A stretch of DNA of 33,452 nucleotides, taken from the IMG/VR virus record IMGVR_UViG_3300048691_000011, positions 1-33,452 of that record, one strand, 5' to 3'. Of the stretch, positions 10,030 through 21,500 are shown piece after piece (position 1 is the stretch's first letter; every line of letters starts with the position of its first letter). The stretch comes from a virus. Position numbers and translations under genes: made by a program. Below the pieces are notes generated by a model. That model saw only the letters and a list, made by a program, of their open reading frames with translations. It had not been told where the DNA came from and did no database searches.

Positions 10030-10536
10030 ATGGCTGACTATTCTATTGGTTCCACACCACTCACTTTGCAACAGCAACTCCAAGCAATACAAACCCCCAG
10101 TGTTTCCAGCATGTTACCAGCTAACTTTAATCCGGCAGCCGTTGATTATTCACTTGGCCAACAAGGTGGTATGTCTGTTGCTGGAATGGGGGGAGGCCAA
10201 GGTTTGCGGTCAGGTGGTATGAACACTTGGGGGCAAGGTTCTGCTGCTGGTAATTCCTCTGGTTCAGGTTTTGGAATGAATATGCCTACACTTGCTCTTG
10301 GTCTTCAAGGATTAAATTCCTTTGGTTCCTTGTATATGGGTGCTAAGTCTTTGGGCTTGGCCGACAAACAGTTTGAGTCTGCTCAGAAGTTTGCCAATAT
10401 TAACTTGGCAAACCAAACAAAGAGCTACAACGACACACTAGAAAACAAGATTAAGCGTATCGGCTCTTTCAACGGTACGTCTGCTGCAGATACTGCTGCT
10501 GAGTATGAGCGTCGTAAACTTACTGGCCAAGCTTAA
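10030..10536 (+). CDS. Gly-rich internal virion protein (N4 gp52 position)
   Basis: The protein has 168 residues. I choose ATG 10030 ('MADYSIGS') because AAGGA lies about ten bases upstream; the longer in-frame ATG at 9943 is buried in the upstream gene. Residues 45-100 are rich in Gly, Ser, Met and Asn. The C-terminal 60 residues are helical and polar ('LADKQFESAQKFANINLANQ'), like tails of internal virion proteins of podoviruses. It is placed like N4 gp52, a small virion protein carried with the vRNAP. The function is inferred from position only. Confidence 0.62.
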   Translation: MADYSIGSTPLTLQQQLQAIQTPSVSSMLPANFNPAAVDYSLGQQGGMSVAGMGGGQGLRSGGMNTWGQGSAAGNSSGSGFGMNMPTLALGLQGLNSFGSLYMGAKSLGLADKQFESAQKFANINLANQTKSYNDTLENKIKRIGSFNGTSAADTAAEYERRKLTGQA

Positions 10537-10545
10537 GGAATTATT

Positions 10546-12447
10546 ATGGCTCAACTTACTTGGCGTGATGTTGCTGCCCCTAATTTGGGCAACCCACAAG
10601 ACAGCATCAATTCTGCTGCAAAGCTTCTTGCTGTTAGTACTGGTGGTTTGTCCGGTGCACTGACACAGTTTGGTGATCAACAAGCTCTGCAACAACTGGC
10701 TCAATACTCTGATGCACAGAAGTTGCAAGCAGATATTCAATCTGGTCGATTCAACACAGCCAATGCTTCAGTTGAAGCTTTGGCTACGATCATGGGCCGT
10801 CCAACCAGTTTGATTGCAGATCAGTCAAATCAACAAATGGCCGATTACCGTAAGGAATTGAATCCTCTGTTGCTTGCTTCACAGCAAGGTCAGAACAGTG
10901 CTGCAGCACAAAAACTGATAGAAGATCAGTATGGGCATACACGTAAGGTGGACACCAATGTGGCTACCGATGCTGTTAAGCCTTTAGTCAACAGTTTGAT
11001 TTCTAAAGCTACAGGGCAAGACTTCAGTGGTTTTGCCGGTTTATCCCCTGAAGCTCAAGCTACTCTATCAAATGGTATTGTCTCGAGTCAGCGAACTACC
11101 GTTGCCAACACCAAATCTGACACAGACGAAGCCAACAGGAAGACTGCATTGGCCTTGCTTCAAGACATTCAACGCAATGTTGCTGGCCCTGATGGTGCAC
11201 GTCAACGTCTTGCTGCTATTGAAAACCCTGAAGTAGCTGCCTTGGTTCAACAAGGTATGGGGGGTAACTTTGGCAATCTGTATGGTTCTAAAGCTGATGT
11301 GGACCCTGCAAGTGCTGTGCAGCCTGCTGATGATTTGACTTCAACTATTCATGCTGGTACACGCAAGGGCAGGCAAGAGGATGTGGTGTTGGGTTATGGT
11401 GAATATGGTTTACCTTCTAAACCAGTATCTCAATCTACCTTGGGTGAATTGGGTGAGTTTGGGCGTAAGACTCTTATTCCTAACACCAGAGACAATGAAA
11501 AGCTTGGCCTAAAAGGTACAGGCAAAGGTTCTTCTGCAGTGGGTAAATACCAATTTACTCAGGAAACTGCAGAGCGTTTGGCTCCAAAAGTCTTTGGCAA
11601 AGACTGGGAAAAAACAGTCTTCACTTTGGAGAACCAAGACAAACTGGCTGAAGCTTTATTCAATGAATCCAAGGGTGGTAATTTAAAAGCTATTTGGCAA
11701 GGTCTGCCAAATGCTACTGCCGGAGCATATAAAGATGTGCCTTGGTCCCAAATGAAAGAGGTTATAGGACGTGTTGAATCTCAGGTAGATAGACCTACCC
11801 TGTCTGATACTATCACACCTGCAATGGCAACACGTCTTTTGGAGAAAGCCACCACGGACAATGCTTTCCAGAAAGTCAAGAATGATCCTACTGGACTCTA
11901 TAAAGATATTGAAGCTAACGCCAACAACAATGCTTCTGCTGCTGAAGTAGCAAACCTTGTCACCGGTCCTAAAGGCATCTTGGAAGGTGAAGACTCTGGG
12001 CGTGTGCTTGACCAGATCAATTCTATTGTGCGTGAAACAGGCATGACCCCTGCTCAAGCTGCTGACACGATTGTTCGCAATAGTGAACGCAATGATTGGA
12101 CAACCAAGATTGACTGGTTCACACCGGGTAGCACAACCAAATTGGGTGATGGCCGTGTTGTTCGGGATACCCGCTTGGCAGATGACATTAAGCGTTACCA
12201 GAACAAAGACACCCTGCGTGCATACGGAGCCAATAAAGATATTGATGCCGGGAATGCAGCCGTTGCTGCTGCTATTCAAGCACAAGCTGCTGCAGAAGAG
12301 TTGTACAAACGGGCTAAGGGATTGCAAAGTAATGCTGGCTTTAAAGCACAACTTCCTGCTCTGGAAAAAGATGTGCTTAAAAAGAGAAGTAAGGTTGCTG
12401 AACTGCTTCAAAGCAAAGCGGCAGTTAACACTACAGGCAGTTGGTAA
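10546..12447 (+). CDS. Virion protein with lysozyme/transglycosylase-like domain (N4 gp51-like)
   Basis: The protein has 633 residues. Residues 1-260 are helical and rich in Gln and Ala. Residues about 300-390 resemble phage lysozyme-like domains: a Glu in the 'ELGEFGRKTLIPN' region, then 'GKGSSAVGKYQFTQETAERLA' and 'FGKDWEKTVFTLENQDKLAEALF', which match the 'SsavGkYQf...' signature of muralytic domains. The rest is helical and ends in a basic coil. Such domains are carried in virions to open the cell wall during infection. It starts nine bases after the gp52-position stop, with AAGGAATTATTATG as ribosome-binding site. A strong terminator follows. The catalytic residue is not proven from sequence alone. 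Confidence 0.72.
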   Translation: MAQLTWRDVAAPNLGNPQDSINSAAKLLAVSTGGLSGALTQFGDQQALQQLAQYSDAQKLQADIQSGRFNTANASVEALATIMGRPTSLIADQSNQQMADYRKELNPLLLASQQGQNSAAAQKLIEDQYGHTRKVDTNVATDAVKPLVNSLISKATGQDFSGFAGLSPEAQATLSNGIVSSQRTTVANTKSDTDEANRKTALALLQDIQRNVAGPDGARQRLAAIENPEVAALVQQGMGGNFGNLYGSKADVDPASAVQPADDLTSTIHAGTRKGRQEDVVLGYGEYGLPSKPVSQSTLGELGEFGRKTLIPNTRDNEKLGLKGTGKGSSAVGKYQFTQETAERLAPKVFGKDWEKTVFTLENQDKLAEALFNESKGGNLKAIWQGLPNATAGAYKDVPWSQMKEVIGRVESQVDRPTLSDTITPAMATRLLEKATTDNAFQKVKNDPTGLYKDIEANANNNASAAEVANLVTGPKGILEGEDSGRVLDQINSIVRETGMTPAQAADTIVRNSERNDWTTKIDWFTPGSTTKLGDGRVVRDTRLADDIKRYQNKDTLRAYGANKDIDAGNAAVAAAIQAQAAAEELYKRAKGLQSNAGFKAQLPALEKDVLKKRSKVAELLQSKAAVNTTGSW

Positions 12448-12461
12448 AGTGCTTTATTAGC

Positions 12462-12496
12462 AAGACCCTGTAACATAAGCTGTTGCAGGGTCTTTT
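12462..12496 (+). terminator. Strong intrinsic terminator before the vRNAP gene
   Basis: A 9-bp stem (AAGACCCTG / CAGGGTCTT) encloses a second small stem (AACA-TAAGC-TGTT) and ends in TTTT. It lies 14 bases after the gp51-like stop and would limit vRNAP transcripts, consistent with the few copies needed per virion. Confidence 0.85.
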
Positions 12497-12548
12497 CACA
12501 TTTATTGAGTTATGCTTAAGGTAAGCCCTCACAATTTTCAGGAATACC

Positions 12549-15500
12549 ATGTCTGACTTTCAAACCCTGTTGAATCAATATTCCGGTGGTAGTGTATTAG
12601 GAGAAAAACAGAAAGTAGTAGCACAAACTGCTGCCCAAAAGCAAGCACGTTTGGGCGGTATGCCTATGCCTTCTGCTGCTACCTACACCAATGCTGTGGT
12701 GGGGGGACAAAACAATGTCGGTGCTAATTCTGCTTCCATGATGGAATTGGAACTACGTGAATTAACCCCTTTCCAGTTGGCCATGAAATATGGTGAGAGT
12801 ACTGCAGCTCAATTGAATACTGGCATGGTGGATGCTGCTTCAGACATTCAACGCAAGCTTTCTGTTGAACGTAGCCCGGGCCGTGCTATTGGTGATACGG
12901 TGACTGAGATTCTGTCAGGTGCTGTAAATGGTATTGCAAACGTTGGTAATGTTGGTTTAGGCATTATTGATAAAACTACCAATACTCTTAACAGTGGTGT
13001 AAATGCAGGGCTTGGTGCTTTGGGTATTAACTATAAACTTCCCAATTCAAATCTGGGTATTAATACTGCTCAAGCTTTGAGTGGCATTAACAAGGCTGTT
13101 GCTAGTACAGAGTCTGAAACTCTACAAAATCGCAATGAAATTCTGGCAATAAAGAATAACCTGACCAACCGTGATAACACACTGGCAATGGATCAGGAGA
13201 TTACTGCTGGTGGTGATTCCACAATAGCAGGATTGAAGCGTATTGGGAATGACTTTCTTGATGCTGTGGGCAATGCCACAGATGACCCGACTACGTTCAT
13301 GTCAGGCACTGCTCAAGGTATTGGTTCCTTACTTGCTGCTGGCCCTATCGCCAAAGGTATCACTCTGGCTGGTACAACTGCTGGCCGTGCCTCTGGATTG
13401 CTCACTGAAGCTGCTGCTCGTGCAGTACCCAAGATAGCTACAGGTGCTGTGCCCTTGTCTATTGGTGCAATGGAAGCTGGTGGTGCTTACCAACAGACAG
13501 CTACTGCTGCTATGGAGAAGCTGGCTGGTCGTGCCGACTTGAGCCAAGAACAGAAACAATCATTGGCTAACGACACTGCTTTGAAAGCTGCTTCGTGGGT
13601 TGCTCCTGCTGCGATCTTGGCAGGTAAGCTGGTTGCGCCATTTGAAGCAAACCCTCTATCTAAAGTTGGTTTCAAGACTGCCGCTAGCAACATCATTAAG
13701 GAACCAATTGAAGAAAGTATCCAAGGTGGTGTTGGCCAAGCTGCACAGAACTTGGCCGCACAACAGAACATTGACCCCACACAATCCTTGTCTCAAGGTG
13801 TAGGTGAACAAGCTGGTGTTGGTGCGTTGTACGGTCTTGGTACTACTGGTGTGCTTCAAGTACCTGCTGTTGGTCGTGGCACTGTGGAAGCTGCAGTTAA
13901 AGCTGCTGGTTCAATCATTGGTGGTGTGACTGACTATCTGGCCAAACGTGGTGACAAACTTATGGCAGAGACTGAAGCTGCTGGCCCTGCATCCATCAAT
14001 CGTACTGTTGAGCAGTCTTTTGCTTTGGTTCAAGTAGCTCCTGCACTTAAAACTGAAGTAGAACAGGCATTGGCTCCTGTTGCTAAAGATACGCCTGAAG
14101 TGGCCGCTGCTAAAGCAACTGCTATGGCAGATTTCCCTGGCTTCATTGATGCACTAAACATTCAAGAAAGTGAATTGCAGTCACCTCTTTTGCAGCCTGT
14201 GGCTTCTGTTATTGCTGGTGCAAAAACACGTCCTGAAGCAATCACTGCAGTGCTAGCAGACATAAAGCAAGAGAAAGACCCTAAGGCTTACTTTGCGAAA
14301 GCAGTTGCTTTGCAGACTTTAATTGATACTGCTTTGTCAGCGACAGACAAATTGGGAGGCATTGACGATACGTTGCTCCCCCCGGAGATAAGCAAACTCT
14401 TCCAGAGTGTTGCCGGGATTGGTGATTCCCTGTTGAACTCGCCAGAAGTCATGGGACATTTGGTCAAAGCTACTCAACTGTTGCAATCACCTGCTGGTGT
14501 GAAGCTTATGAATGAGTTGCAACAAACACCTGAATCAGCACAGGTCATCGCTATGGTTGCTCAAACTAACCCTGATCAAATTGTTCCTGCTGTGGGCAGG
14601 ATAGTTTTGAAAATGGCACAAGAAGGGGAACTTGTATTAACTGATGCTCAGAAAACTTCTTTGCAATCAGCCGTTAATTTGATGGAATCAGCACAAGCTT
14701 TTGATGTTGAGTTGAAAGCACAGGGTGTGCCAAAACTTCGGGACATTGTGACTTTTGAAATTAAAACTGAAGATGACCCAAAACTAGATAAGCAAGGTAC
14801 ACGTTCTGCTTTACAACATGCCCGTGGTATTGCTACGTTGGCAATGCGTGGGGATATGAAAGGTGCCAAGGCAGCATTACAAGCACTGGGTAATTTTGCC
14901 CTAGGTCAATCCAACAAAGTGACTGGTATCAATCAACACTATGCTGCTGGTCCAAATGCACCCCGTATAACTGTGCAGGTTGCATCTTTTAAAGGTGGAA
15001 TGACTGACATTAAAACGCCAGTCGGTATTTCCCCCACGAAAGAAGGTTCTATTAACCATGCAAAGCGTGTTACTGCTGAGGCACGCTTCTTGGCCAACAT
15101 GTACAACAAGTTGAATGAGACATACAACTTGGGTTTATCAGCACTTCCAATTGTTGAATTGGATGCTGCTTTATCCAGTGGCCGTACTGCTGATGTAGTT
15201 GCTGAATTCAACAATGGTAAACGTGGTTACCCACAACAACAGACATTGCGGCCTGCTGCTGTTCTTCCTGTTACCACGGTGGTAACTCCTGCTGCACCTG
15301 TGGTGAAAGCCAAGAAAGAACGTAAACCTAAAGCAGTCAAAGAACCTAAGCCTCTGAAGATTTCCAAGGCTGTGAAAGCAAGCAAGACAGCTAAATTGCA
15401 AGAGCGTTTGAATACTGAAAAGCGTTCAGCTATTCTGGAACAAATCAAAGCTGAGTTAGCCCTGCGTGAAAATACATCAACCCCGGAGATTACAAATGCC

Positions 15501-18500
15501 ACTCAAACCTCTGAAGCCATCCAAACAAAACCGAACCAAACGCCCCAAGAAACAGGAACCAGTGCAACAGGAACTTCCGCTGTAACACCAGTTGTTACGC
15601 CTGCAAAAGTAGATGCTGTAAATGTACAGGTTACTCCTCCTGCTGCACCAAAGACAGTGGCTGAAGCCTACCCTGAATTGTTGGGCAATACCCGTGGTGT
15701 AACCTCGCTGGATAAGGCATTCAGCCTACGCAAGATTGCCTCTCGTTTCCTTGGTTCGGTATCACCTGCAGCACTGGTGCAGTCTGTTCTTGGTTCCACT
15801 GATGCACTAGTGGACTTCCTCGGTAGAGACACAACCAAGCGTTCTTTGACGCCTGAGATTACTACTTACTATGTAGAGCGTGTGCCCGCAATGGTGGGTG
15901 AGTTGGTCAAGCGTATGAATGCTTCCATGAATACAGCTCTTGATATTGTGCCCAAGAGTGGCACCAGTCTTCGTATGCTGCTGGACAAGGGTGAGCCTGT
16001 TCATGATTACTTGCGTGGCAAGGCACTGAACATTGTTGAGTCTGATGGCAAAGGTGGCTATATCTATAACCAAGAGCTTGTAGAAGCTGCTGTTCTTGGT
16101 TCCTTGAATTGGTTCCAGAATGCAACCAATATGGGTGTTATTCGTGAACAAAAAGACGTTGCAGCTTTACTTGGTATCAATGAAGATGATGTGTCTGATC
16201 AGATGCTGGCAGCATTCAACAGTGGTGATCAACTGACTATGTGGGATGTGATTCCACGTATTGCAGCAAACATCACTGAGTTCTGGGGTATGAAGGCTAA
16301 CAATGATTTCTCACAGTCAGCTACTGTAGGTATTCCTCAAGCAGTGGCAACTGAAGTGCTCACTGCCATGATTGAGGTTGGTCTGGTTGAATACAACAAG
16401 ATCAAGCCTGAAGGTGCAACACAAGACTTGAACGTGTTCAAGCTGGATCATGAACAATTGGGTACTGGCTATGAAGCTTATCCAACATTCTTGGCTGAAA
16501 TGGCCAATTCTGAAATCATTGAACCAATGTACTTTGGTGATGCTGTTGTACCTGTGGCTAAGACACAGATGAACAATGCTGATGTGGCATTGACTTCTGA
16601 TCAAGTCAAGGCAATTGAGCATGAACAGAAGACTCCATTCTTTTTGAACCAACCGATGCTGGACTTATACAAGCAGCTTGGTCTAGATAGTTTGCTCAAT
16701 ATCTTTGGTGCTGGTGTTTTGAATGAAGAGGACAAGAAACTGTTCAATAAGACTCACCTTGAGTCAGTGGAAGGTAAGAATCTTTCCATTCTGTCTGCAT
16801 TTGAATCACTGCTTGGTCGTGCTGAAGAGATGCAGAATATTGCTGATGCAAATGGTGTGCCCCTGAATAGACTGTCAGCACGTTTTGCTTATGGCATGAG
16901 TCGTGCTGGTCGTATGCAGATGTTGGGTAAACAGAATCCTCAAGCATCTAAGTTGGTACGTGAAGCATTGATGCCCAATGCAGCAACTATTGATTTGAAC
17001 AATGCTGATGACTACAACGGCTATATGCTGGCAGTAGCACAGATGCTTGGCATCAAAGTGCACACAAAGCCTATTGAAGATTCTGTTACTGAAGCAAAAG
17101 CACTGCTTGATGGCAAGCTGAAGCCTGCAGTCGATCTGATGCTGAAGTTCAATGAGACTGGAACATTAGATAAGGATGCTGAAGAAGTACTTAAGGAATT
17201 GATGCCTCTTGCTAAAGGTACATTCATGGGTCTTCATGCCATTGTTGACTATGCTCGTACACAAGCTGATGGCTTTGATGGTACAGAGTACACAACCAAT
17301 GTTTACGTTGAAGCAGACGGTATGACTAATGGTCCTATTAATGCGATGGTGAATCTGTTTGCTGGCCGATTCAATTTGAATTGGCTTCAAAATATTGCCA
17401 AAGGTGGTCTGTACTTAACACCTAATCAAACTGCCAACCAACACCGTAAAACTGATGGTGTTGACTTGTATGGACAAGCTACCAAACAATTTGATATAGC
17501 ACGTCTTGCACTGAAAGCCAATCTTGATAAAGATGGTGTTGGTGCACAAATGACTACCTTGATGAAATTGATGAGTACATTTATCAAGGACATTACTGTT
17601 AGTGAAGGTGGTGACGTTACTCTTACCCGAGGTGTTGCAAAGAATCCTTTAACCATTACCATTTATGGTTCTGGTGAACGTGGTATTGCCAACAAAGTAA
17701 CTGGTGAACTGCTGGATGCTATTTATGCCAAGATGTCAGAAGCAATGCAGAAGCAGGCCAATTATGAAAAGGATTCCACTGGTGCTGAGTTGACATTTGC
17801 ACAAGCAATGTTTGGGCTTACTCATACAAATCCTGACGCAGCATTGACCGAGTTCCGTAATGCTTTGGTTCAGTTGTCCACACGTATTGTGGTCTATTCA
17901 TCCAAGAAAGATAAGCATTTCAACGTACCACATTCTGTTGACCCATTTGATGCTCTTGTCAGGAACATGACTACACCTATTCGTGTGGGTGATCCACAAT
18001 TGTTTAAGGTGAGTGGTGCACAACTTGCAGCATTACAAGAGAACATGTTAACTCTGTTTGTGAAGCCATTGCGTCAAGGCATTGAGCAGACTGTTGGTGC
18101 TGAAGTTATGGCAACAGCCAAAATGCTTCAAATCGCTACACAGGTTCAGTCAATCGGTTTGCAGGCTGCATTCAAACAAGCAGTGGCTGATGCACTGGTA
18201 AAGTTTCAACGCCCCGATACACTGTTTCTGAGCAAGAATGAACAGAGCTTGATCATGCAAGAACTGATTAAAAAGTTTCCTACGGTCAAGACTAAAGCTC
18301 AAGAGTTTCTGATTGCTAGTACTTCACAGAGTCAAGTCAAGGCATCTGATTTCTCTCGTGCATTGAACAATGGTTTGGAGATGAAAGCATCTGTATTTGC
18401 ACCTGCAGATTCTGGTGTGGCTGGTTCCCCACTCCTGAACATTGGTATGGGTGATGGTTTGATGATGCAAACCATGAGTCTGATGAAGGATGCCATTCAA

Positions 18501-21500
18501 GGCACTCTGAAGATTTTTGACGGTGTGAATATTCCTGTTGATAAGATTAAGGAAGGCTCACTGCAAGCCAACACTGCTGTGGCAGAGACTTGGCAAGGCA
18601 ACCCGATGCGTGCTGTGGCTGACAGTTTCAAGGCTGCACTGGGCAATATTGAAGAGGCAATGAAATCTGCCACCGAAGATGAAATCAAAGCCGTAGAGCG
18701 TATTTTTGTATCCTTTGGGTTGCCAAGTTTGGACATGAAAGATGGTCTGGAATACATCTTGAGTGAGGTGGAGCACATGGCCAACCAAGTAGAAGCACGG
18801 CATTTGACGATGCAAACTGTGTCTCATTCCATTGATCAGATGGCTTCTGCTGAAGCACCATTTCAGAACCAAGGGGAAAACCTTTCTGCCTTGGCTCCTG
18901 AAGCTCAAGTGATTCGCCTCAATGAGATTTATCAACAGAAGCTGACCGAAATACAAGCTCACCGTGGCGCTAATGCATCTGTTTCTGCAGAGCTTGAAGG
19001 ACGTAACAGCACACCGATGCCCCGCATCATGTACACCTTTGAAGGTATGTTGACTGAGATTAGTAAGTTGCCCGCTGACTTACAAGAAACAGCCAAGCAA
19101 GCTTTGCGTAGTCCTGCCATGCGTGATTACGTGATCATTGTGGCCTCTCCTGAAGACATCAATGCTGAGACTGGTGGTTTGCTTGGTTCTTCTAATGGTG
19201 TGACTGACATTGAAAACAAACGTGTCTACATTGCTTCGACCAATCCTGAAGTCTGGGTGCATGAGTTGGTGCACGCTGCTACCTTTGAAAAGGTGCAGAG
19301 CGTGCTGAGTGGAACCAACAAAGACAAAGTAACCATTACTGCTGTGGAGCATCTGCAAGCACTGCGTGATCAGTTCAAGATCATGAGCAATGACCAAGCA
19401 ACTTGGACTACTGAGCAAGTACGTGCTTACCGTGAAGCTATCAATTCAATGGCTGTTGCCAAGATGGAATATGGTGAAGCTGCTGAGTTGAATGAGTTGA
19501 TGGCTTGGGCCACAACCAACAGTGCATTGATTGAATTGGGTAAAGCTACCCCTGCTACTTTCCGTGCATTTGAAAAGTTTACACGGGCAACAGTCAACGC
19601 AATTCGCCGTATTTTCTTTGGTTCTTCTCCTGACAAATTGCCACGAGATTTTTTCAATGCTGTGCGTTTCAACACTACATTGATTGCTACCCGCAAACAA
19701 CCTTCAGCAACTGAAGAAGGACAGGATTTGATTCTGCGTCACACCAACAGTTATGGTAATGATGCTCGCTTGAACCAAATTCAAAGTACCTATTTGTCAA
19801 TGATGACTCCTTTGTTTGCTGGTCTGAAAAACCAAGCAAAGAAAATGAATGCTGCTATTTACTCAACCAATTTAGCATTGGCTGTTGAATCTGCATTCCC
19901 AATGAACCAACAAGGGAAAAGTACTTTTCAAACTGTGGTGGCAGCATTGGCAACAGAAGCAGTAATCAATCCTGCATCAATGGCTAAAGCACAAGAGCTT
20001 TATAACCATGTGACTAAGCAGTTAGAAGTTGAAGACTTCATGAACAATCCTGAGTTGCAAGACCCAGTGGACCGTTTTTATGCTCAAGAAAAGTATGACG
20101 TGATCATGGGTAAGACTGGGCTTGTGAAAGATGCTCTGGGCCGTAGCTCGCTGATGCCCGTGTTTCTAGCATTGGCTACGACTGATGCTGGTTTTCGTTC
20201 TATTTTGTCCAAGATGAACATGCCTGAAGTAGTTAAGAACACTGGCTCAACACTGGATGTTTACTTGCGTAACTATGGCACTGAAGCAATGGAAGCATTG
20301 TCTGATCGTTTGTCTGGTGTGAAGTCCACTGATACAGTGACACAGGCTATTGATAATCTTCAGAGTAATGTTGTGGCCAACAATGCAGAGAAGACTAGCA
20401 TCCTAGGGATGGTGAGCAACAAGTTTGGTGGGTGGGTAGATATTACCAATGATTACGCTGTAGAAAAGCTTGGTGCCACAGCTACTGCTGGTGTTGCCTT
20501 GGGCGACAAGATGGAGAAGTCCAATTTCAAAGTAGTGTCTGGTGCTGCTGGTATTGTGAAAGTATTGTCAGGTAGTTTGTCAGACAAGACTTCTGCATTC
20601 ATGGCTGAAGGTCTACTGTCTGCCATGAACAGTCGTAATGGTTTACAACCCCTACGAGATTTTGCCAATGACATGCTTGGACGTGTGGCCTCTAATGCCA
20701 ATATTTACGACATGATCAAACAAGTACGCTCTACTGTTGCTGCTGTTCGTCAGGAGTTTCGTGAGAATGTGCCTACCAAATTGACCAAGACATTCAAAAT
20801 TGCTCCTACTGATGAAGTATGGACTGAATTGAATCGTGCAATGGGTAAGACTGATATGGCAGCTTTGGATATGCCTTTTGCTGATATTGTTGAGTTGGTT
20901 CGCAATAAGGCACAGACTGCTCGTGAAATCAAGACACGAGAAGATGCAATCCGGGCAGAGCTTGGTGCTGTGGCTCCAAGGTATCTGACCAAAGCTGCAC
21001 AGTTAGCCAAGTACATGAAGACAGGTATTGTGGGGAATAATTTGTTGCGTAATGCAGGGGCTATTGCTTACCTTGTGCAGAACAAAGCACCTAGCCCATC
21101 GCTGGTTAAGAATATTGATGAACTCGTATCTCTGTATGCTCTGCGTGATATGGAACAGAATGAGCGTGATGCCTTTAATTCTTTGGTTCAAGATGAAGGT
21201 TTGGAATTTACTTTCATGTATTTGAAACAACAACGTTCTGATGAGACTGCTAAAGCTCTGCAGTATGGTGGTTCCAAATTTAATCACTATAAAGGATACA
21301 TCCCTTCAGTTCAATCTTCGGGTATGTCTCTGATTGTGGCTGATGATGCTCAAGATGCACGGCTTAAAGCTATGAGTTATGTGCGTGTGGGTGATTACAA
21401 CGGTGCTGGCGCTGAAGGTATTGTGGTAAAACGTGGTTATTACTTTAATAATGCACCTACCCGTGGGACATTCAACCAAGGCATTATGCAAAATGTGAAC

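Noticed and set aside
11683-12411. A long minus-strand frame of 242 codons
   Set aside because: It is antisense to the gp51-like gene, Cys/Ser-rich without domain patterns, and has no ribosome-binding site or neighbours on that strand.
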